A stretch of 10,682 bases of DNA from CAMEON01 sp045531965 (GTDB lineage: Bacteria > Bacillota > Clostridia > Oscillospirales > CAG-272), in NCBI GenBank assembly GCA_045531965.1, contig JAZSFA010000101.1:1-10682 (forward strand), in the 5' to 3' direction. The notes under the pieces were generated by a model. It did no database searches. It had not been told where the DNA came from and saw nothing but the letters and a program-made list of their open reading frames with translations. The first letter of the stretch is position 1. Each line of letters opens with the position of its first letter. Below, one piece after another: positions 6,061 through 10,682 of the stretch. The position numbers were made by a program, and so were the translations under genes.

Positions 6061-6090
6061 GGCAGAAGGACTTTTCTTTCTGCCATTTTT
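6061..6090 (+). terminator. Intrinsic terminator after ilvE
   Basis: GGCAGAAGGA (6061-6070) pairs with TCTTTCTGCC (6075-6084), ten pairs with one G-T, loop CTTT. ATTTTT follows. It lies just inside the left inverted repeat, so the inserted block may have brought it. Confidence 0.75.
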
Positions 6091-6124
6091 GTGTTATGGT
6101 GCTATAACGATATGGGTGATGCAA

Positions 6125-6658
6125 ATGGATAAAGAAAAAGAATTGCCAAAACGAAAAGATATTCGGCTCAAAAATTATGATTATAGTTCTCCCGGTGCAT
6201 ATTTTATAACCATCTGTACGAAAAACAGAAAGAATTACTTTTGGAACGGATCGATTGACCCGCAGGTATTCAGTTGGCGTTCCGTAGGGGCGAACTGTGT
6301 TCGCCCGCAAAATCTGCCATTATCAAATATCGGTAAGATCGTTTTAGACGAACTTGAAAAATGGAATCAAACATATCCTGCGGTATCATTGTATTCCTAT
6401 GTGATTATGCCAAATCACCTACATATAATGGTTGTTATTTCTGCCGATGAATACGGGCAACCACAGGTCGCCCCTACGGTAGAACGGATGGTAAAACAAT
6501 TCAAAGGGGCAGCTACAAAAAAGATCGGTGTATCTATTTGGCAAAAATCCTATATTGAACATGTGATACGGAATAAAAAGGATTACGAAACCCGATCGAA
6601 TTACATTTACGAAAATCCGCTACGATGGTATTACGACGAATTATATGCAGAAGAATAG
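6125..6658 (+). CDS. REP-associated tyrosine transposase (RAYT, Y1_Tnp/IS200-like)
   Basis: The 177-aa protein matches single-strand HUH transposases domesticated around REP palindromes. It opens with the clostridial RAYT start LPKRKDIRLKNYDYSSPGAY, continues FITICTKNRK (27-36), and carries the HUH-type MPNHLHIM (95-102; His98, His100). It ends with IWQKSYIEHVIR (138-149) and NYIYENPLRW (159-168), whose Tyr160 is the likely catalytic tyrosine. Family members nick and process REP sequences. ATG 6125 fits the family N-terminus. ATG 6119 and TTG 6089 are in frame but less likely, because 6089 falls in the ilvE terminator T-run. Two REP-like palindromes lie within the reading frame (6284-6310, 6455-6480). 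The gene appears complete. Confidence 0.92.
   Translation: MDKEKELPKRKDIRLKNYDYSSPGAYFITICTKNRKNYFWNGSIDPQVFSWRSVGANCVRPQNLPLSNIGKIVLDELEKWNQTYPAVSLYSYVIMPNHLHIMVVISADEYGQPQVAPTVERMVKQFKGAATKKIGVSIWQKSYIEHVIRNKKDYETRSNYIYENPLRWYYDELYAEE
6284..6310 (+). repeat. REP-like palindrome inside the RAYT gene (copy A)
   Basis: A perfect 8-bp stem (GGGCGAAC 6288-6295, GTTCGCCC 6299-6306) with a 3-base loop. With its flanks it matches 7651-7677, inverted, at 26 of 27 bases. It is read as VGANCVRPQ (residues 54-62) of the transposase. Confidence 0.8.
6455..6480 (-). repeat. REP-like palindrome inside the RAYT gene (copy B)
   Basis: GGGCAACC (6455-6462) pairs with GGTCGCCC (6466-6473) with one mismatch, followed by CCTACGG. 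It is opposite in orientation to copy A and encodes GQPQVAPTV (residues 111-119). The outer GTAGGGGCGA...GCCCG frame is shared with copies A and C. Confidence 0.65.
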
Positions 6659-6747
6659 GGCTATGGGCTTTGCCCCAAGATTTGTAATACAAATGCGAAA
6701 CTGACGGTAAATCAGATGGATAAGTCAAAATTTGCGGAGGTGTTAAA

Positions 6748-7488
6748 ATGCAAAAGCCTGAAATGATTATTTTTGATTATGGACATACATTACTATATCA
6801 ACCTAATTTTAATACATCAAATGGAAATAAGGCAATTTATCCATATATAAGCAGAAATCCACGCAATATTTCATTTGAGGAATATGATAAAACCATTATA
6901 GAGTTATTTGCAAAAATCAAGGCAGAACGAGGAGATATAATCGAAATTCATGAATATAATTTTTTGAAATTAGCAATGGAATATATGAATATTACGTTGT
7001 CTGTATCAATAGAAGAAGCAGAAGAGATAATTATGAACGGTATATCCCAAGGTGCCATCATGCCTTATGCTGATAAACTGCTTGATTATCTCAATTCAAA
7101 AGGAATAAGGACAGGCGTAATAAGCAATAATTGTTTTTCTGGTTATGCTCTGAAAAGACTGTTTGATAGACTTCTTCCAAGAAACAAGTTTGAATTTGTT
7201 TTAGCGTCAAGTGATTACATCTTTAGAAAGCCACATAGCATTATGTTTGATATTGCATTACAAAAATCAGGATTGTCAGCTGATAAAGTGTGGTATTGTG
7301 GCGATAGTGTAGTTGCTGACGTGCAAGGTTCAAAAAATGTTGGGATGTTTCCTGTTTTATATGAAGGAATAACGGCGGATAGAACAAATCCTTTTGCGCA
7401 TCAGAATGACAATTTAAAAATTGATTTTGAATATTTACATATTACAGATTGGAATGAATTGATCGATATACTGGAGCAAATGATTTGA
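6748..7488 (+). CDS. HAD-superfamily hydrolase with variant motif I
   Basis: The 246-aa protein shows the four HAD motifs in order. Motif I is IIFDYGHTLL (7-16) with nucleophile Asp10. Motif II is GVISNN (123-128) with Ser126. Motif III is FRKPHS (159-164) with Lys161. Motif IV is YCGDSVVAD (183-191) with Asp186 and Asp191. The residue two after the nucleophile, Asp in ordinary HAD phosphatases, is Gly12. This makes a typical phosphatase cycle less certain and recalls dehalogenase/phosphonatase variants. A helical cap lies between about 20 and 105. The substrate is unknown. The start is supported by GGAGG at 6736-6740. The gene is strikingly AT-rich (15 G/C in the 60 bases from 6781) beside GC-rich neighbours. 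It lies behind the RAYT gene, inside the inverted repeats, so acquisition with that block is likely. Confidence 0.88.
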   Translation: MQKPEMIIFDYGHTLLYQPNFNTSNGNKAIYPYISRNPRNISFEEYDKTIIELFAKIKAERGDIIEIHEYNFLKLAMEYMNITLSVSIEEAEEIIMNGISQGAIMPYADKLLDYLNSKGIRTGVISNNCFSGYALKRLFDRLLPRNKFEFVLASSDYIFRKPHSIMFDIALQKSGLSADKVWYCGDSVVADVQGSKNVGMFPVLYEGITADRTNPFAHQNDNLKIDFEYLHITDWNELIDILEQMI

Positions 7489-7528
7489 TAATTGCAATTT
7501 TCAATTTATCAAGCAGAATAAAACGAAC

Positions 7529-7560
7529 CCCCAACAGACTTATTGAAAAATCTGTTGGGG
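7529..7560 (+). terminator. Terminator hairpin after the HAD gene
   Basis: CCCCAACAGA (7529-7538) pairs perfectly with TCTGTTGGGG (7551-7560), 12-base loop. TTGATTATTT follows on the plus strand. TTCGTTTTATT follows on the minus strand, so it could work in both directions. T-runs are interrupted, so strength is uncertain. Confidence 0.65.
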
Positions 7561-7597
7561 TTGATTATTTGTTTACTGCATAGTGATTATGCCCTAT

Positions 7598-7657
7598 CTG
7601 TAGGGTAGACCTGCGATCTCTTGCGGGCTGTAGGGTAGACCTGCGATCTCTTGCGGG
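7598..7657. repeat. Two perfect tandem copies of a 30-base unit
   Basis: The units at 7598-7627 and 7628-7657 are identical (CTGTAGGGTAGACC...TTGCGGG). The second runs straight into REP-like copy C. The outer bases (GTAGGG and GCGGG) match the REP-like palindromes, so the unit looks like a diverged family member duplicated in tandem. Two copies without a spacer do not make a CRISPR array. Confidence 0.8.
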
Positions 7658-7678
7658 CGAACGCAGTTCGCCCCTACC
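7651..7678 (-). repeat. REP-like palindrome (copy C)
   Basis: GGGCGAAC (7655-7662) pairs perfectly with GTTCGCCC (7666-7673), loop GCA, with GCAA and GGTAG flanks. It is the inverted counterpart of copy A inside the transposase gene and probably a substrate-type sequence for it, by analogy with RAYT/REP systems. Confidence 0.75.
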
Positions 7679-7691
7679 GTATGTAGTAGAT

Positions 7692-7728
7692 AACATCCTT
7701 ATGAGAAGATCGCTTTCAGGTGACTTTT
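7692..7728 (-). repeat. Right inverted repeat of the RAYT-HAD block
   Basis: On the minus strand this is AAAAGTCACC (7728-7719), an 11-base divergent middle, then TTCTCATAAGGATGTT (7707-7692). It mirrors 6014-6050. The OTC promoter begins 38 bases beyond it, so the block ends without interrupting that gene. Confidence 0.65.
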
Positions 7729-7765
7729 TTGTATGAGCGAAGCGCATAAAACGCGAATCTCCCCC

Positions 7766-7794
7766 TTGACAAACTCGCATAAATGTTGTATAAT
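7766..7794 (+). promoter_or_regulatory. Sigma-A promoter of the ornithine carbamoyltransferase gene
   Basis: TTGACA (7766-7771) and TATAAT (7789-7794) with a 17-base spacer. The start should be near 7801, giving a leader of about 50 bases that contains a candidate ArgR box and the ribosome site. Confidence 0.88.
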
Positions 7795-7817
7795 ATCTGC
7801 ATCTGTTTTTCTTAAAC

Positions 7818-7831
7818 TGCATATTTATTCA
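7818..7831 (+). promoter_or_regulatory. Candidate ArgR operator (ARG box)
   Basis: TGCATATTTATTCA matches the ArgR half-palindrome consensus TGAATWWWWATTCA at 13 of 14 positions. It lies just downstream of the expected transcription start and before the GGAGG site (7836-7840), a position where a repressor could block transcription. ArgR control of arginine genes is established; use of this site is inference. Only one box is seen, and AT-rich leaders can give chance matches. Confidence 0.45.
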
Positions 7832-7849
7832 TTTTGGAGGTATATATTC

Positions 7850-8848
7850 ATGATTTCTCTGTATAACCAGCATTTTCTCAAGCTCCTTGACCTGACCCCT
7901 GAGCAGATCGGCGGCCTTATGAATCTCGCCGCTGACTTAAAGCTCAAGAAAAAGGCGGGTATCCCCCACCGTATGTGCGAAGGCAAGAGCATCGCGCTCA
8001 TCTTTGAAAAGACCTCCACCCGTACACGCTGCGCCTTTGAGGTGGCCGCCGCTGATCTCGGTATGCATCCTACCTACCTTGACCCCACCGGCTCCCAGAT
8101 CGGCAAAAAGGAAAGCATCGCTGATACCGCCCGCGTGCTGGGGCGGATGTATGACGGCATTGAATACCGCGGCTTCGGTCAGACCATCGTGGAGGAACTG
8201 GCAAAATACGCAGGGGTTCCCGTATGGAACGGTCTGACCAACGAGTTCCATCCCACCCAGATCTTAGCGGATTTCCTTACCGTCAAGGAACATTTCGGCG
8301 CTCTCAAGGGCATTAAGCTGGTCTACATGGGCGACGCCCGCTACAACATGGGCAACTCCCTCATGGTAGGATGTGCCAAGATGGGTATGCACTTCGTCGC
8401 CTGCGCCCCCAAGAAGTATTTCCCTGCCCCCGAGTTGGTGGCTGAATGTGAGGCTATCGCCGCAGAGACGGGGGCTGTCCTTGAGTTCATTGAAGACCCC
8501 ATGACCGCCACCAAGGGCGCACACGTGATCTACACCGACGTATGGGTGTCCATGGGCGAGCCTGCCGAGGTCTGGGAGGAGCGGATAGGCGACCTGACTC
8601 CCTACCGTGTCACTACCGAGCTGATGAAAAACGCAGGCACGCAATGCAAATTCATGCACTGTTTGCCTGCCTTCCACGATTTGAACACCACCATCGGCAA
8701 GGACATCCACGACAAGTTCGGCATCGACTGCATGGAGGTCACAGACGAGGTCTTTGAGTCCCCCGCGTCTATCGTGTTTGATGAAGCGGAAAACCGTATG
8801 CACACCATCAAAGCCGTCATGGCGGGAACCTTGGTGGAGGGGCTTTAA
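7850..8848 (+). CDS. argF: Ornithine carbamoyltransferase
   Basis: The enzyme joins ornithine and carbamoyl phosphate to give citrulline and phosphate, in arginine synthesis or, run backward, the arginine deiminase route. The 332-aa length equals E. coli-type OTCases. Signature motifs are FEKTSTRTR (52-60, carbamoyl phosphate), HPTQ (134-137), DVWVSMGEP (230-238, the SMG ornithine loop) and MHCLPAFHD (269-277). The open frame extends upstream to 7733, but the promoter and GGAGG place the start at ATG 7850. The gene is monocistronic between its own promoter and the terminator at 8865-8901. No other arc or arg genes are near, so biosynthetic or catabolic use cannot be decided. The candidate ARG box slightly favours the biosynthetic role and the argF symbol. 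Confidence 0.95.
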   Translation: MISLYNQHFLKLLDLTPEQIGGLMNLAADLKLKKKAGIPHRMCEGKSIALIFEKTSTRTRCAFEVAAADLGMHPTYLDPTGSQIGKKESIADTARVLGRMYDGIEYRGFGQTIVEELAKYAGVPVWNGLTNEFHPTQILADFLTVKEHFGALKGIKLVYMGDARYNMGNSLMVGCAKMGMHFVACAPKKYFPAPELVAECEAIAAETGAVLEFIEDPMTATKGAHVIYTDVWVSMGEPAEVWEERIGDLTPYRVTTELMKNAGTQCKFMHCLPAFHDLNTTIGKDIHDKFGIDCMEVTDEVFESPASIVFDEAENRMHTIKAVMAGTLVEGL

Positions 8849-8864
8849 GTCAGCTCACAAAAGG

Positions 8865-8901
8865 AAAGCATCACAACCCAAATGGGTTGTGATGCTTTTT
8901 T
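8865..8901 (+). terminator. Bidirectional terminator between convergent genes
   Basis: AAAGCATCACAACCCA (8865-8880) pairs perfectly with TGGGTTGTGATGCTTT (8883-8898), with TTTTTT at 8896-8901. On the minus strand the hairpin is followed by the CTTTCCTTTTG direction, so it may also end the PduO-like transcript that converges on it. Confidence 0.9.
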
Positions 8902-8917
8902 ATCGTTCAAAATTATA

Positions 8918-9958
8918 TCAAAGCGATCCAAAAACCGACAGACCGTACTCGCACAGGGCGTGATCCTCCTCGCCCGTGCCGCCGCTGACACCGAGACCGC
9001 CCACGATGACACCGCCCACAGTAAGAGGCACGCCGCCACCGAAGGTCACCATACCTTCAAGGCTTTGGAGTCCGTAGAAGGTGCCGCCGGGCTGAACCAG
9101 CTTGTTCAGCTCCATGGTGGGCATCTTGACCGCCACAGCAGTATAAGCTTTTTTGATAGCCACCTCGTAGCTGACGAGGAAGGCACCATCCATGACGTGA
9201 ACAGCCACGGGATTTCCCGCCGCGTTAACCACGGCGATAACCGCCTGTTTCCCCGTTTCCATCGCTCTCTGCTCCACAGCGGCGATGAGCTTCTTTGCTC
9301 TCGTCAGATCCATGGAAGCTGCGCCGCCCAACCGCGCCATGACCTGACTGATCACGCTTTCCACGGTAGGGGGTACGTCTGAAGCGGCAAGGGCAGGCTG
9401 TGCAGATGCGGTGGGGGCTTCATCAACGGCTTTCTGTCCGTTCAAATGGTCCGAATAACGGGCAGACACCAGCAGATAGTCACAAAGACGGTTGATATAT
9501 TGCTTGAAAAGCTCGGGAACAGCATAGCGGCGATCCATAGCCACCACGGCACGCTCACAGGCACGGGCGGTGGTATAGGCAACGTCCAAGCGGGCAGATT
9601 GCTCGTTTCCCCCGGGAAGATCGTCATCCATGATCCCCTCGGGCATCACAGAAAGCATCTTATCGATCCCCTTCTCCAAGAAGGCAATTTCCTCTTCGGA
9701 GAAAGCATAGCGACCGCTTCGGGCATCGGCAAGACCCTTGGCAAGGGTACGCAGGGTTTTCATCACCCGTTCCAGTCTGCCTCGAAAAATCGGGCAATCG
9801 GTGACCACGCGCACCATTCCCAACGCTGACACCACAGACTCCACGCTACCGATGGCTTCGATGCGCTCGTCAGCCTTGGAGACTTGTGCCGCAGGGGTAA
9901 GATTGGTCAGTCCCTTGTCGCCTGCTTTCGTATATAGTTTCTTTTCCTTATTATCCAT
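8918..9958 (-). CDS. PduO-type cobalamin adenosyltransferase domain fused to HbpS/GlcG domain
   Basis: The 346-aa protein has two domains. Residues 5-175 align with PduO ATP:cob(I)alamin adenosyltransferase: YTKAGDKGLTNL (9-20), VSKADERIEAIG (26-37), LPGGNEQSARL (114-124), YINRLCDYLLVSARY (154-168). An Ala/Pro-rich linker (about 178-200) leads to an HbpS/GlcG-like (heme-degrading) domain at 216-346, with MDGAFLVS (256-263), KKAYTAV (269-275), PT (280-281), FGGGVPL (306-312) and GLGVSGGTGEEDHA (321-334). The same architecture is known in full-length PduO. Key adenosyltransferase positions differ. VDELN becomes VESVV (39-43). The aromatic residue before LPGG is Asp112. The first arginine of HVARTxxRR is Tyr128, while Arg132 remains. 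ATP/corrinoid activity is therefore doubtful. No pdu or cobalamin genes lie nearby. AGGTGA precedes the start. Confidence 0.9.
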   Translation of the reverse strand: MDNKEKKLYTKAGDKGLTNLTPAAQVSKADERIEAIGSVESVVSALGMVRVVTDCPIFRGRLERVMKTLRTLAKGLADARSGRYAFSEEEIAFLEKGIDKMLSVMPEGIMDDDLPGGNEQSARLDVAYTTARACERAVVAMDRRYAVPELFKQYINRLCDYLLVSARYSDHLNGQKAVDEAPTASAQPALAASDVPPTVESVISQVMARLGGAASMDLTRAKKLIAAVEQRAMETGKQAVIAVVNAAGNPVAVHVMDGAFLVSYEVAIKKAYTAVAVKMPTMELNKLVQPGGTFYGLQSLEGMVTFGGGVPLTVGGVIVGGLGVSGGTGEEDHALCEYGLSVFGSL

Positions 9959-10011
9959 ATGTCACCTTTTTCAGACGCCATCCAAAATGACGGCATATCT
10001 ATACAAAGTAT

Positions 10012-10040
10012 ATTATACTACATCTTGTCACTTTCGTCAA
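10012..10040 (-). promoter_or_regulatory. Sigma-A promoter of the PduO-HbpS fusion gene
   Basis: On the minus strand TTGACG (10040-10035) and TATAAT (10017-10012), 17-base spacer, about 54 bases before the start codon. I see no cobalamin riboswitch in the short leader. Confidence 0.82.
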
Positions 10041-10085
10041 GAGGAATCTTCATTTTTCAAAGAAAATTTCGCAGGTACGTCCGTC

Positions 10086-10113
10086 ACCCTCATGTCCCTC
10101 CCCGCATACCCTA
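10086..10113 (+). promoter_or_regulatory. Possible sigma-K-type sporulation promoter
   Basis: ACC (10086-10088), 16 bases, then CATACCCTA (10105-10113) fits the Bacillus sigma-K pattern AC-N16-CATAnnnTA. It lies 31 bases before the ATG at 10145, and no sigma-A promoter is apparent in this gap. The motif is short, so chance is a real alternative. Confidence 0.3.
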
Positions 10114-10144
10114 TAAAGAAATCCACACCATCAAGGAGGTACAT

Positions 10145-10597
10145 ATGAACGTGAGCCAACCCGCGCCCCGTTCCTCCCCTGCGGGGGTCGGACGGTTGAT
10201 TTTTCGTGTAACAACAGGCAGCGGAGCCATCCCGCTGTCAGGCGCTCGAGTCGTGATCCGTGACAAGGGGGCGGAAGGCGATCCCGCCCGCGGGAATGCA
10301 TTGTCCGTCATGTATTCTGACCGCAACGGCAAAACCGATATCATGTCCCTGCCCACCGTCCCCCGCAGCGAATCCCTTGCTCCGCGTACCAACGGCACGC
10401 CACCGCCCTTTTTATGCTATGATGCGGAGGTAACGCTGTCAGGCTACCGCACGGTCAACTTTGTTTGTATTCCCATTTTTGACGGCGTGACCTCTGTCCA
10501 ACCCGCCGACATGATTCCCCTCCCCGAAAACGGGCGAGAAGACGGACTCACCTATGACGACATCACCATCGTAGAAAGCGAAAACCCCAATTTGTAA
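10145..10597 (+). CDS. Small carboxypeptidase-regulatory-like beta-sandwich protein
   Basis: The 150-aa protein has one predicted beta-sandwich (transthyretin- or carboxypeptidase D-like) domain. Residues 17-60 read GRLIFRVTTGSGAIPLSGARVVIRD, then MYSDRNGKTDIMSLP (56-70). YDAEVTLSGYRTVNFVCIPIFDG follows (92-114), then VTSVQPADMIPLPE (115-128). I recall this block of (V)TT..GAIP..GA.V.I.D and IFDG[VI]TS.QP..[ML]IPLPE in uncharacterised clostridial proteins, some linked with spores or peptidoglycan-binding domains. No signal peptide, anchor or catalytic residues are seen. The Pro/Ser-rich N-terminus and acidic C-terminus look flexible. AAGGAGGT (10133-10140) fixes the start, although the frame is open from 9959. 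A sigma-K-like site upstream hints at mother-cell expression. Confidence 0.8.
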   Translation: MNVSQPAPRSSPAGVGRLIFRVTTGSGAIPLSGARVVIRDKGAEGDPARGNALSVMYSDRNGKTDIMSLPTVPRSESLAPRTNGTPPPFLCYDAEVTLSGYRTVNFVCIPIFDGVTSVQPADMIPLPENGREDGLTYDDITIVESENPNL

Positions 10598-10627
10598 GAG
10601 TATAAATTGTTGTTTGAAGGGGTACGC

Positions 10628-10682
10628 TTGGAGGAACCTTCTTCCAAGAAGGCTCCTCCAAACCCCCTCCAAGAACTTTCAA
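10628..10682 (-). repeat. Dispersed hairpin repeat at the window end
   Basis: TTGGAGGA-A-CCTTCTT (10628-10643) folds on AAGAAGG-C-TCCTCCAA (10646-10661) with one mismatch and a 2-base loop. On the minus strand the lead TTGAAAGTTCTTGGAGGGGG precedes it. This is the same plan as 2854-2900 and the inverted 2253-2300 copy. It lies 31 bases after the last gene and is cut by the window edge. Confidence 0.6.

Noticed and set aside
6089..6124. TTG start at 6089 for the RAYT gene
   Set aside because: It falls in the ilvE terminator T-run, and the extra residues do not match the family.
7598..7678. CRISPR array
   Set aside because: Only two head-to-tail copies with no spacer between them, and no cas genes in the window.
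6000..7740. Target-site duplication flanking the inverted repeats
   Set aside because: Bases outside the two repeats do not match convincingly; only A/T-run similarity is seen.
7937..8803. Minus-strand open frames (104 and 179 aa) across the OTC gene
   Set aside because: Shadows of a clearly recognised enzyme gene on the opposite strand.

Overview
The window looks like a chromosomal segment of a Gram-positive, Clostridia-type bacterium, probably Oscillospiraceae or a relative. The evidence is strong GGAGG-type ribosome sites, several near-perfect sigma-A promoters with 17-base spacers, a ZTP riboswitch on a purine operon, many dispersed hairpin repeats, and a small beta-sandwich protein of a type I associate with spore formers. 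Core genes are GC-rich. Two accessory genes (3402-4181 and 6748-7488) are visibly AT-rich. No species is named because nothing in the sequence fixes one.

Left third (minus strand, 1-3291): a purine operon. A sigma-A promoter (3263-3291) drives a leader holding a ZMP/ZTP riboswitch (3142-3242). Its P3 strand overlaps the 5' arm of an intrinsic terminator (3087-3146). Downstream lie purE, purC and a PurF-like protein. The leader between the terminator and purE also carries an imperfect 40-bp inverted repeat (2942-3046) and a hairpin repeat. The PurF-like protein keeps the PRPP loop and the four cysteines expected to bind a 4Fe-4S cluster. It lacks the N-terminal nucleophilic cysteine and every glutaminase motif I can align, so it should not use glutamine in the normal way.

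Middle (3402-6001): a DUF4304-like hypothetical gene (minus), a YbaK/EbsC-type aminoacyl-tRNA deacylase gene (minus), and a divergent branched-chain aminotransferase gene ilvE (plus). The last two have back-to-back sigma-A promoters.

Accessory block (about 6014-7728): two 37-base inverted repeats enclose a RAYT-type REP-associated transposase, an AT-rich HAD-family hydrolase and a cluster of REP-like palindromes. The transposase reading frame contains two palindromes of the same family, one of them almost identical to the copy near the right end.

Right part (7766-10682): an ornithine carbamoyltransferase gene with its own promoter and a candidate ArgR box. It converges, across a shared bidirectional terminator, on a PduO-type adenosyltransferase/HbpS fusion gene whose adenosyltransferase active site looks degraded. 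The last gene (10145-10597) encodes a small beta-sandwich protein preceded by a possible sigma-K-like promoter. The window ends inside another copy of the dispersed hairpin repeat.

Intergenic stretches over 300 bases are 2827-3401 (hairpin, inverted repeat, terminator, riboswitch, promoter; nothing recognised in 3292-3401) and 7489-7849 (terminator, tandem and REP-like repeats, right inverted repeat, promoter, ArgR-like box).
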